This document shows positions 1-6,193 of a stretch of DNA of 8,534 nt, piece after piece; positions within the stretch are counted from its first letter, which is position 1, and each line of letters begins with the position of its first letter. The position numbers were made by a program, and so were the translations under genes. The notes below the pieces were generated by a model, which was given only the letters and a program-made list of their open reading frames with translations, had not been told where the DNA came from and made no database searches. Location: contig JAMOSA010000226.1 of assembly GCA_027063325.1 (NCBI GenBank), positions 1-8,534 on the forward strand, given 5' to 3'. This stretch comes from Campylobacteraceae bacterium (lineage in GTDB: Bacteria; Campylobacterota; Campylobacteria; Campylobacterales; Sulfurovaceae).

Positions 1-727
1 CTATATAGGCAATGTCAGCTTGGTATATATCTACAATTTCACCTTCAAATGAAAATTTTTGGCTACCATTGCTTTTTAGGAGTACTTCTGATGGGTTTCC
101 CTCTTTTTCTATACTACCATCTTTCATAACTGCTACTCTATTGGCAAGTTTGTATATCTCTGATGGATCATGACTTACCATAATAGTAGTTGTTCCAAAC
201 TCTTTGTGTAGTTGCAAAATCTCTTTGTGAAGTTTCTCTCTCATATGCCAATCAAGTGCAGAGAGTGGCTCATCAAGGAGTAGTATTTTGGGGTTATTCA
301 TCATAGCTCTACACAAAGCTACTCTCTGTTTTTGTCCTCCACTCAAATTTGTGGGGTATCTATCTTTTAGTGGTAACAATTCAGTAATTTTCAATAATTT
401 TTCTGCCAACTCTATATCTTTGTTTACAAACAGAAGGTTTTGTTCTATTGTCATATTCTCAAACAATGCATACTCTTGAAATACAAATCCTATTCTTCTT
501 TTTTGTACAGGCAGAAAGGATGTATGAGATAGCCATATTTCATTATCTACCTTTATAGTGCCATTTGCTTTTTCCAATCCTGCAATTATTCTAAGAAGTG
601 TTGTTTTGCCACTTCCGCTTGAGCCTGTAATAGCCAAAAAAGAGTTGTTTTCTATTTTGAGTTTTACTCTCATAGCCATTATGCCTTCTGCTCCGTAAAG
701 CTCTTTTGATATATCTATATCTATCAT
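1..727 (-). CDS. modC: ModC, molybdate/tungstate ABC transporter ATP-binding subunit (partial, C-terminus outside window)
   Basis: Cytoplasmic ATPase that powers molybdate (or tungstate) import through ModB. My translation of the reverse strand from the ATG at 727 gives 242 codons with no stop before the window edge, so the gene is cut at its 3' end. Visible motifs are Walker A GSSGSGKT (residues 35-42), Q-loop Q84, ABC signature LSGGQ (128-132), Walker B ILLLDEP (148-154) and the H-loop histidine H186. From about residue 226 a new beta-rich segment (FEGEIVDIY) starts, which fits the beginning of a C-terminal TOBE domain, but most of it is missing. The start codon overlaps the modB stop as ATGA, and the N-terminus (MIDIDISKEL) aligns from memory with other ModC starts, so I prefer it to the later ATG at residue 17. 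It is the last visible gene of the mod operon. Identification is strong, supported by ModA and ModB next door. Confidence 0.95.
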   Translation of the reverse strand, partial: MIDIDISKELYGAEGIMAMRVKLKIENNSFLAITGSSGSGKTTLLRIIAGLEKANGTIKVDNEIWLSHTSFLPVQKRRIGFVFQEYALFENMTIEQNLLFVNKDIELAEKLLKITELLPLKDRYPTNLSGGQKQRVALCRAMMNNPKILLLDEPLSALDWHMREKLHKEILQLHKEFGTTTIMVSHDPSEIYKLANRVAVMKDGSIEKEGNPSEVLLKSNGSQKFSFEGEIVDIYQADIAYI

Positions 728-1386
728 ACTATCTTCTTGTATCTGTTGAATATAAATACAGCAATTAAAGTTATGAAACTTAGTGCTACCATAATACCGC
801 TATATATATGGGCAGTAGAGTAATCCATAATCTCTACCATCTCATATATTGCAACACTGGCTACCTTTGTCTCATTTGGTATGCTTCCTCCTACCATCAA
901 AACTACACCAAATTCACCCAAAGTATGTGCAAATGTAATAATAATAGCAGTAATTAATGCAGGTTTAATATTTGGTAGTGCTACCCTCCACAGAGTTATC
1001 CAACTACTCTTTCCTGCTATATAACTAGCCTCTATTACTCTTTTGTTTAATCCTTCAAATCCACTTTGTAGTGGTTGAACCATAAATGGCAGACTATATA
1101 TAATACTGGCTATTACCAATCCCCAAAAATTAAATAGTAACTCTACATTAAATATATCTTTAAGATCAGAAAAGAGAATAAGTAGATAAAACCCCAATAC
1201 TGAAGGTGGCAATACAATAGGCAAAGCAGTAATAGCTTCAAGCAAGGGTTTAAACCTGGAGTTGCTTTGTGATAGATACCAAGCAAATGGTATAGAAAAA
1301 AAGAGTAAAACAGAGGTAGTAACAAATGAGAGTTTAAATGATATAAGTAGTGGAGTCCAATCTATGGATAAAAGTTGATTAATCAT
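724..1386 (-). CDS. modB: ModB, molybdate/tungstate ABC transporter permease
   Basis: Inner-membrane channel subunit of the molybdate ABC importer; it pairs with ModC and receives anion from ModA. The 220 residues match the usual ModB length. About five hydrophobic segments are visible (near residues 15-35, 50-72, 88-105, 142-165 and 195-213). The cytoplasmic EAA coupling loop lies at 119-141 (EASYIAG ending in LPNIKP), and the family-typical segment TLGEFGVVLMVGGSIP is at 155-170. The ATG overlaps the stop of the preceding Mop gene (ATGA at 1383-1386), and its own stop overlaps the modC start in the same way, indicating translational coupling. Nothing is truncated. Tungstate or sulfate permeases are related, but the neighbours favour molybdate/tungstate. 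Confidence 0.95.
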   Translation of the reverse strand: MINQLLSIDWTPLLISFKLSFVTTSVLLFFSIPFAWYLSQSNSRFKPLLEAITALPIVLPPSVLGFYLLILFSDLKDIFNVELLFNFWGLVIASIIYSLPFMVQPLQSGFEGLNKRVIEASYIAGKSSWITLWRVALPNIKPALITAIIITFAHTLGEFGVVLMVGGSIPNETKVASVAIYEMVEIMDYSTAHIYSGIMVALSFITLIAVFIFNRYKKIV

Positions 1387-1778
1387 AATATTATATCCTC
1401 AATAGCAATTGCACTTTGTGGAATTATTAGTTCAACTCTTTTTGATATATTTAACTCAAACTCTTTAATATACTCTTTTGGCAAGAGTGATTCAATTTCC
1501 ATGGAACCCACTATCAAGACTACTCTTGCTACCAATTGCCCCTCATCAATAGATTTGATATTTGCAAAGAGTCTGTTTCCTGAGTGTATGGTATCAAGAG
1601 ATTTGGATATGAGTATGCAGGTTGGTTTTATGCTTAGATGAACAACAGAACCTGTTTTTAATCCCTCAACAGGTTCCAATGCCATTAACTGTACTTTTTG
1701 TTCATTGCACAAAGAGTCTATTAGATAAAGTGAATCTTTTTTTTGTATAGATGTTATAGTAGCTATCAATCTATTCAC
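1383..1778 (-). CDS. Two-repeat Mop/TOBE molybdopterin/molybdate-binding protein of the mod operon
   Basis: Small cytoplasmic protein of 131 residues made of two tandem Mop-like (TOBE) units. Unit 1 is residues 2-60 (NRLIATITSI to IKPTCILIS) and unit 2 residues 67-127 (NRLFANIKSI to IIPQSAIAIED). Each shows the Mop pattern of an N-R-L opening, a central acidic/hydrophobic beta stretch, and a closing (K/P)-x-S/T-hydrophobic strand. Mop proteins bind molybdate or tungstate oxyanions and act as stores or sensors. No helix-turn-helix is present, so this is not a full ModE regulator. It sits between modA and modB with 4-bp overlaps on both sides. The start is GTG at 1778-1776 overlapping the modA TGA (GTGA); the ribosome-binding site is weak, so translation probably depends on coupling to modA. 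The same gene order (modA, Mop protein, modB, modC) is, from memory, found in Campylobacter jejuni. Storage versus regulation cannot be decided from sequence. Confidence 0.82.
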   Translation of the reverse strand: MNRLIATITSIQKKDSLYLIDSLCNEQKVQLMALEPVEGLKTGSVVHLSIKPTCILISKSLDTIHSGNRLFANIKSIDEGQLVARVVLIVGSMEIESLLPKEYIKEFELNISKRVELIIPQSAIAIEDIIL

Positions 1779-2518
1779 GGCTTTTGATATCCATATTTTG
1801 ATAGTATATCTTGAGCTTTTTTAGATAGAAAAAATCTGTATAAATTTCTTGCTTCTGGATTGTTTTTGGCATAAGAGAGTAGTACAATTCCTTGTTTTAT
1901 TGGAGTATATAGATTTCTGTTTACTATTTTATGAGTTACTCTTTTGTATCTTTTGATTTTGGGATTATACAATACTGATGTAGCTACTATTCCAACATCT
2001 GCTACTTTTAGGGTGTATAGTACTGTTTGGGCTACAGATTCACCATATACAAGCTTGTCTTTTATCAGTGGTAAAAGATTTTTATTTTGTATAGCTTCAA
2101 AAGTAGCTTTGCCATATGGTGCAGTTTTTGGATTGGCAATTGCTATTTTTTTGATACTGCTACTTTTTAGTATATCAATACCTTTTGATAAATCTATACC
2201 TCTAACAGATACCAAAGAGATCATTCCTTTGGCATAAACTTTTGGTTTTGTAATAGTAAATCCCTCTTTGTATAGCTTTTGAGGGTAAAGCATATTGGCA
2301 GACAAAAATATATCATATGGTGCTTTTTTGGTAATTTGGGCTGTTAATTTGCCACTACTGCCAATATTAAACTCTATATCTACATTGGGATTAGACTCTT
2401 TGTATGCCTTTATCAATTCATCTATAGCATATGACATATTTGCAGATAAAGCAACCCTTACTGTATTACCAAACAAGAAAACAGTAAAAAATAAAGCTAC
2501 TGTAAAAAATCTTTTCAT
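1775..2518 (-). CDS. modA: ModA, periplasmic molybdate/tungstate-binding protein
   Basis: Periplasmic solute-binding protein that delivers the oxyanion to ModB/ModC. It has 247 residues with a signal peptide at about 1-18 (KR followed by a hydrophobic stretch, cleavage near FG-N). ModA-type motifs include ALSANMSYAIDEL (23-35), the anion-contacting loop GSSGKL (53-58), YDIFLSAN (68-75) and IANPKTAPYG (127-136), followed by a C-terminal KKAQDIL helix. Two positions differ from the E. coli pattern as I align it: the first Ser ligand appears as Asn27, and the Tyr usually found in the GIVY segment is Ala179 (GIVATS). The protein therefore belongs to the ANxSYA-type ModA group, and its preference between molybdate and tungstate is open. 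An upstream GAGTGGAG-like ribosome-binding site supports the ATG. Only 27 bp separate it from hemN, so read-through from hemN is likely. Confidence 0.92.
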   Translation of the reverse strand: MKRFFTVALFFTVFLFGNTVRVALSANMSYAIDELIKAYKESNPNVDIEFNIGSSGKLTAQITKKAPYDIFLSANMLYPQKLYKEGFTITKPKVYAKGMISLVSVRGIDLSKGIDILKSSSIKKIAIANPKTAPYGKATFEAIQNKNLLPLIKDKLVYGESVAQTVLYTLKVADVGIVATSVLYNPKIKRYKRVTHKIVNRNLYTPIKQGIVLLSYAKNNPEARNLYRFFLSKKAQDILSKYGYQKP

Positions 2519-2545
2519 ATATTTTGCTCCACTCTTTTATACCTT

Positions 2546-3922
2546 TTATACAGTTTTGCTAAAGCTTTTTTTACTTCCTGCATACTTATTCATATAAGCA
2601 TCAAAAGGCATTGCAATATTTCTAATGAGCAAAGTACCAGTTGGCTCTACTTTGATAGATTCTTTTGTAATTTTGAGCAAATTGACATCTTCAAACTCCT
2701 CTAAAGCTTTTAGTGCATCACTAAAATATTCTGCAAAGTTTATATCAAACTCCTCTTCTACTCTTTTGATATCTACAGCAAAGTTTGCCATTAACTCCAT
2801 AATGACACTCTTTCTGATGATATCATCATCACTCAACTCTATCCCTCTTTCAAATGGTAATTTACCACTCTCAATAGCCTTTTCATAGATATGCATATCT
2901 TTGGTATTTTGTGCATAGTATCTTTTGCCCTCACCAATACTAGTAAGCCCAATACCTATCAAGTTTGCTCCACCTTTGGTTGTATATCCTTGGAAGTTTC
3001 TATGCAATTCTCCTTTACTGATAGCTCCAAAGAGTTCATCTTCTGGTTTTGCAAAGTGATCCATACCTATCATCTCATACCCCTCTGAGGTGAGATAATC
3101 TATAGTATATTGGAGTATATTTAATTTGACTTCTGGAGATGGTATTGTAGTCTCATCAAACTTTCTCATAGTCTTTTTTAGCCAGGGTACATGAGCATAA
3201 TTAAATACAGCCAATCTATCTGGATCTAAACTTCTGGCTAGTTGTAGAGTATTTTTAAAGCTATCTAAGCTTTGATATGGCAATCCATATATAAGATCTG
3301 TATTTATACTCTCTATATCAAACTCCCTGGCTAAATCTACTGCTTGTTTGGTAATATCGTATGGTTGTACTCTGTGGATCTCTTTTTGAACTGCAGGATC
3401 AAAATCCTGTACACCAAAACTTATCCTGTTAAATCCGTGTTTTGCAAAGACTATCATCTGATCTCTGTTAAAAAATCTGGGATCTATTTCGACACTGACT
3501 TCTGCTTCACTACTCCAGTTTGTAAATCTTTTTTTTAGATGTTTCATAATCTCATCAAGCTCAAAAGCTTTATAATAAGTTGGAGTTCCTCCACCGAAGT
3601 GAAACTGTATAACTTCTCTGTTGGTATCAATATGCTCAGCTAATATATCGATCTCTTTTTTTAGATACTCTATATATCTGCTAAGCTTCTCCTCTTTAGA
3701 GGTGAATACTACATTACAACCACAAAAGTAACATGCACTTCTACAAAATGGTAAATGTATATAGATGGATAATGGTCCTTTGCCATTTTGTAGATATGAT
3801 ATATACTTGTCATAACTAAACTTGTCACTAAACTCTAAGGCTGTAGGATAACTAGTATATCTAGGTCCTGGTTTGGAGTATTTGCTAAACTTTTCTAAAT
3901 CTATTTTTGTATTGTGTTTCAT
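2546..3922 (-). CDS. hemN: HemN, oxygen-independent coproporphyrinogen III dehydrogenase (radical SAM)
   Basis: Catalyses anaerobic oxidative decarboxylation of coproporphyrinogen III to protoporphyrinogen IX in haem synthesis, using a [4Fe-4S] cluster and S-adenosylmethionine. The length of 458 residues is about that of E. coli HemN. The N-terminus carries the HemN signature YTSYPTALEF (22-31). The radical SAM motif C60-x3-C64-x2-C67 lies in CRSACYFCGCN, with the extra Cys69 typical of true HemN. The SAM-binding GGGTP is at 110-114. HRNFQGYTT (307-315) and the HemN C-terminal domain follow. These features separate it from the HemW-like paralogues, which lack the extra Cys and are shorter. 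An AGGAG ribosome-binding site (3935-3939 complement) overlaps the argF stop, 12 nt from the ATG. It lies between argF (15 bp upstream) and modA (27 bp downstream) on the same strand. Confidence 0.96.
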   Translation of the reverse strand: MKHNTKIDLEKFSKYSKPGPRYTSYPTALEFSDKFSYDKYISYLQNGKGPLSIYIHLPFCRSACYFCGCNVVFTSKEEKLSRYIEYLKKEIDILAEHIDTNREVIQFHFGGGTPTYYKAFELDEIMKHLKKRFTNWSSEAEVSVEIDPRFFNRDQMIVFAKHGFNRISFGVQDFDPAVQKEIHRVQPYDITKQAVDLAREFDIESINTDLIYGLPYQSLDSFKNTLQLARSLDPDRLAVFNYAHVPWLKKTMRKFDETTIPSPEVKLNILQYTIDYLTSEGYEMIGMDHFAKPEDELFGAISKGELHRNFQGYTTKGGANLIGIGLTSIGEGKRYYAQNTKDMHIYEKAIESGKLPFERGIELSDDDIIRKSVIMELMANFAVDIKRVEEEFDINFAEYFSDALKALEEFEDVNLLKITKESIKVEPTGTLLIRNIAMPFDAYMNKYAGSKKSFSKTV

Positions 3923-3937
3923 AATTTATATATACTC

Positions 3938-4861
3938 CTATTTGTCTCTTGCTCTATCAAGCCATACCATAATACCCTTTTGGGCATGTAATCGATTTTC
4001 TGCTTCGGTAAAAATCTCATTCGCATGAGCTTCAAATATCTCTTCACTAACTTCATAACCTCTATATGCAGGGAGACAATGTAAAAATATAGCATCACTT
4101 TTTGCCAAAGAGAATAACTCTGTATCTACCATAAAACCTTTAAAATCAGCTACTCTTTTTGCTTTTTCCTGCTCTTGACCCATAGATACCCAAGTATCAG
4201 TAGTTACTACATCTACCCCAGTTACTGCCTCTTTGGGATCATAGCCTATTGATATTTTGCCACCATACTCTTTGGCTAACTCTTGAGCTTTTGCTACTAT
4301 ATCTTTGTTACACTCATACCCTTTTGGTGTAGCAACTCTAAGCTCAAATCCCATAATAGCAGCCAGATAGAGCCATGAGTGAGCCATATTGTTACCATCA
4401 CCAATATATGCAACAGTTGGTTTTGTCTTGCCAAACTCTAACATTGTTAAATAATCTGTCATAAGTTGTACCGGATGGAAGCTGTCTGTAAGACCATTGA
4501 TTACTGGTACTTTTGAATACTTTGCAAACTCTTCAAGTTTTGATTGTTCAAATGTACGGATCATTACCATATCTACCATACGGCTGATTACTCTAGCAGT
4601 ATCTTTCATAGGTTCACCACGACCAAGCTGTATATCCCTAGAAGATAAAAATAGTCCTGTACCTCCAAGCTGATATATACCAGTCTCAAAACTTACACGA
4701 GTTCTTGTTGAACTCTTCTCAAATATCATAGCCAAGGTTTGATTTTTCAGGTATGGTACAAACTCTCTTTTTTTGGTTTGTGTCTTGATAGTTTTTGCAA
4801 GTTCTATCATCTCTTGCAGTTCACTTTGAGTAAAATCACTCAATGTCAAAAAGTGACGCAT
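3938..4861 (-). CDS. argF: Ornithine carbamoyltransferase (anabolic), ArgF
   Basis: Transfers a carbamoyl group from carbamoyl phosphate to ornithine to make citrulline in arginine biosynthesis; cytoplasmic, normally a trimer. With the ATG at 4861 the protein has 307 residues, a normal OTCase length. Carbamoyl-phosphate motif SSTRTR is at 50-55, HPVQ at 129-132, the ornithine-side DGNNMAHSW at 155-163, DTWVSMGQE at 222-230 and the catalytic HCLP at 261-264, so all key residues are present. The open frame extends upstream to a TTG at 4882, but a perfect AAGGAG six bases before the ATG at 4861 decides the start, and the seven extra residues (LRKERN-rich) are unlike the family. It is the first gene of the minus-strand run, with hemN following after 15 bp. 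Aspartate carbamoyltransferase is excluded by the ornithine-loop motifs. Confidence 0.97.
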   Translation of the reverse strand: MRHFLTLSDFTQSELQEMIELAKTIKTQTKKREFVPYLKNQTLAMIFEKSSTRTRVSFETGIYQLGGTGLFLSSRDIQLGRGEPMKDTARVISRMVDMVMIRTFEQSKLEEFAKYSKVPVINGLTDSFHPVQLMTDYLTMLEFGKTKPTVAYIGDGNNMAHSWLYLAAIMGFELRVATPKGYECNKDIVAKAQELAKEYGGKISIGYDPKEAVTGVDVVTTDTWVSMGQEQEKAKRVADFKGFMVDTELFSLAKSDAIFLHCLPAYRGYEVSEEIFEAHANEIFTEAENRLHAQKGIMVWLDRARDK

Positions 4862-4867
4862 ATTACG

Positions 4868-4873
4868 CTCCTT
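4868..4873 (-). promoter_or_regulatory. Ribosome-binding site of argF (decides the start)
   Basis: The minus strand reads AAGGAG here, followed by six bases and then the ATG at 4861-4859. It lies inside the extended open frame beginning at TTG 4882, which shows that the longer start is not the main one. Confidence 0.85.
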
Positions 4874-4926
4874 GCGTAGCAATTAAATTGAAATAGCTAT
4901 TTTACCACAAAGAGTGTTCAAGAGCG

Positions 4927-4932
4927 ATTATA
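4927..4932 (-). promoter_or_regulatory. Candidate -10 element for the argF–hemN–mod run
   Basis: The minus strand reads TATAAT, a perfect -10 hexamer, about 66 bases before the argF ATG. No good -35 box lies at the usual 17-bp spacing, which is common in Campylobacterota, where vegetative promoters rely on the -10 and an AT-periodic upstream region. Chance occurrence is a real risk in DNA this AT-rich, so this is only a candidate. Confidence 0.35.
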
Positions 4933-5008
4933 CTTATACTCAAGCTATTAACTCCAAACACCTAATATATATTATGATAAAATTATGCTCTATAATTTAT
5001 AAAAATGA

Positions 5009-5024
5009 TTATAATATATTATAA
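5009..5024. promoter_or_regulatory. Perfect 16-bp AT palindrome, possible operator
   Basis: TTATAATATATTATAA is its own reverse complement. It overlaps a plus-strand TATAAT (5010-5015), a position where a bound regulator would block the promoter of the transglutaminase/MerT/MerP cluster. AT-rich palindromes of this sort resemble Fur-family boxes described in Helicobacter and Campylobacter, but no single consensus is matched convincingly, and all-AT palindromes arise by chance in such DNA. Confidence 0.3.
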
Positions 5025-5047
5025 ATATCATTTGTATAGATGATATT
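5024..5047. promoter_or_regulatory. Inverted repeat with 8-bp arms upstream of the transglutaminase-like gene
   Basis: AATATCAT at 5024-5031 is mirrored by ATGATATT at 5040-5047 across an 8-nt spacer. It ends 27 bp before the start codon, and its left arm shares one base with the palindrome at 5009-5024. The spacing of half-sites would suit a dimeric repressor; alternatively it is a weak hairpin in the 5' leader. No T-tract or GC stem is present, so it is not a terminator. Confidence 0.3.
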
Positions 5048-5074
5048 ATAACTTTGATAAAAGGGTAGAATATA

Positions 5075-6190
5075 ATGAAAAGAAGAGATTTTCTAAAGCA
5101 TATTACTATGGTATCTATATCTATGCCTATATTTATAGAGGCATCTTTAAAGACAGACGATACAGACATAAAGACTCAAAATATTGGCAAAAAAAGAAGA
5201 TTTAGAGTCAAATACCATTTTGATATAAAGTATGATGAACCCAATTTTCCGGCAAGACTTTGGAATCCAATGCCATATAATGCTCCTTGGCAAAATGTAA
5301 GAATCCTCAAATTTAATGGTAACTATGATAATTTTAATATAAATGATGACAACAGTTATGATGTAAATATTTTGTATGCCAGGTGGAATAAAAGCAATAG
5401 AGCAAAAGTTTTGGATATTGAGATGGAGATAGAGACAAAATATAGAGAGGTTCCACTAAATCTTATACAAAAAGCCTCCAAACAGAATTTGCCAATACCA
5501 AAAGAGGTAGAGAAATTCTTGGAACCAACAGAGCATATACCAACCAACGGTAAAATAGCCCAAAAAGCACAAGAGTTAACCAAAGGTATAGATGACAGAT
5601 TTCAAAAGGTAAAAGCTATATATGATTGGGTAACTGAGATAACCTTTAGAGATCCAAAAGTTATCGGGTGTGGCACAGGTGATGCAAAAAAGATGATTGA
5701 GAGTGGATACTTTGGCGGTAAATGTACAGATATAAGTTCACTCTTTGTAGCACTCCTAAGAGTTGCAGGAGTACCAGCTAGAGAAGTGTTTGGTATAAGG
5801 CTTGGCAAATCATACTACTCTAAAGCACTTGGTAAATCAGACAATAGAGGTTTTGCCAATATATCTACATGGCAACACTGTAGAGCTGAATACTATATAC
5901 CAGGCATTGGTTGGATACCAAGTGATCCAGCAGATATTACAAAGTTGGAACTGGTAGAGAATCTAAAGTATAGTGATCCAAAAGTACAAGAGTTAAAGAA
6001 AAGATATTTACACAGTTGGGAGATGAACTGGGTAGGATTCAATTGGGGAAGAGATTTTGTACTATCTCCAAAACCAGAACAGTTTCCTATTAATATGCTT
6101 GGTTATCCATATGCAGAAGTTGATGATGAAGCTTTGAATTACTATGTACCAAGCAGTTTTAGTTATACTATATCATCTCAAGAGTTATAA
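5075..6190 (+). CDS. Tat-exported transglutaminase-like (cysteine protease-fold) protein
   Basis: Predicted periplasmic protein of 371 residues. The N-terminus KRRDFLK (2-8) followed by a short hydrophobic stretch (to about residue 23) is a twin-arginine signal, implying export in folded form. A beta-rich N-terminal domain (about 40-125, with FPARLWNPMPY) precedes a transglutaminase-like core. The core contains GGKCTDISSLF with candidate nucleophile Cys217, the helix VALLRVAGVPAR (225-236), WQHCRAEYY with candidate His268, and GWIPSDPAD with Asp284 or Asp287 as third member of the triad. Bacterial relatives act as proteases or amidases, or are of unknown role; the substrate cannot be read from sequence. 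The start is supported by the Tat motif, with a modest GGG-containing ribosome-binding site. Three bases separate its stop from the TusA–MerT gene, so it is probably the first gene of that operon. The role in metal or sulfur handling is inference from position only. Confidence 0.85.
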   Translation: MKRRDFLKHITMVSISMPIFIEASLKTDDTDIKTQNIGKKRRFRVKYHFDIKYDEPNFPARLWNPMPYNAPWQNVRILKFNGNYDNFNINDDNSYDVNILYARWNKSNRAKVLDIEMEIETKYREVPLNLIQKASKQNLPIPKEVEKFLEPTEHIPTNGKIAQKAQELTKGIDDRFQKVKAIYDWVTEITFRDPKVIGCGTGDAKKMIESGYFGGKCTDISSLFVALLRVAGVPAREVFGIRLGKSYYSKALGKSDNRGFANISTWQHCRAEYYIPGIGWIPSDPADITKLELVENLKYSDPKVQELKKRYLHSWEMNWVGFNWGRDFVLSPKPEQFPINMLGYPYAEVDDEALNYYVPSSFSYTISSQEL

Positions 6191-6193
6191 TAT

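Larger units (their letters stand above)
4862..5074. other. Divergent AT-rich intergenic region between argF and the transglutaminase-like gene
   Basis: This 213-bp region is the longest gene-free stretch and must carry promoters for both divergent units. It holds the argF ribosome-binding site, a minus-strand TATAAT at 4927-4932, plus-strand TATAAT hexamers at 4991-4996 and 5010-5015, and two dyad symmetries at 5009-5024 and 5024-5047. No open frame, tRNA or strong GC-rich hairpin is visible. Confidence 0.7.

Noticed and set aside
288..479. Plus-strand 63-residue frame opposite modC
   Set aside because: It is antisense to the ABC signature and Walker B region, whose motifs are unambiguous.
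1375..1641. Plus-strand 88-residue frame opposite the Mop gene
   Set aside because: It is antisense to a well-supported gene, has no family resemblance, and its composition is what the reverse of AT-rich coding sequence gives.
1944..2597. Plus-strand frames of 97 and 100 residues opposite modA
   Set aside because: Both are antisense to modA, with no ribosome-binding site or recognisable domain; their hydrophobic look comes from the complement of lysine/isoleucine-rich codons.
4862..4882. Longer ArgF reading frame starting at TTG 4882
   Set aside because: A perfect AAGGAG lies inside the extension, six bases before the ATG at 4861, and the extra residues do not match OTCase N-termini.
4991..5050. 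CRISPR-like or iteron repeats in the AT-rich intergenic region
   Set aside because: The repeats are short inverted AT motifs without regular spacing or spacers, better seen as operator candidates or chance palindromes.
5356..5808. Minus-strand frames of 75 and 68 residues opposite the transglutaminase-like gene
   Set aside because: They lie wholly within a gene with clear motifs on the other strand and show no start signal or homology.
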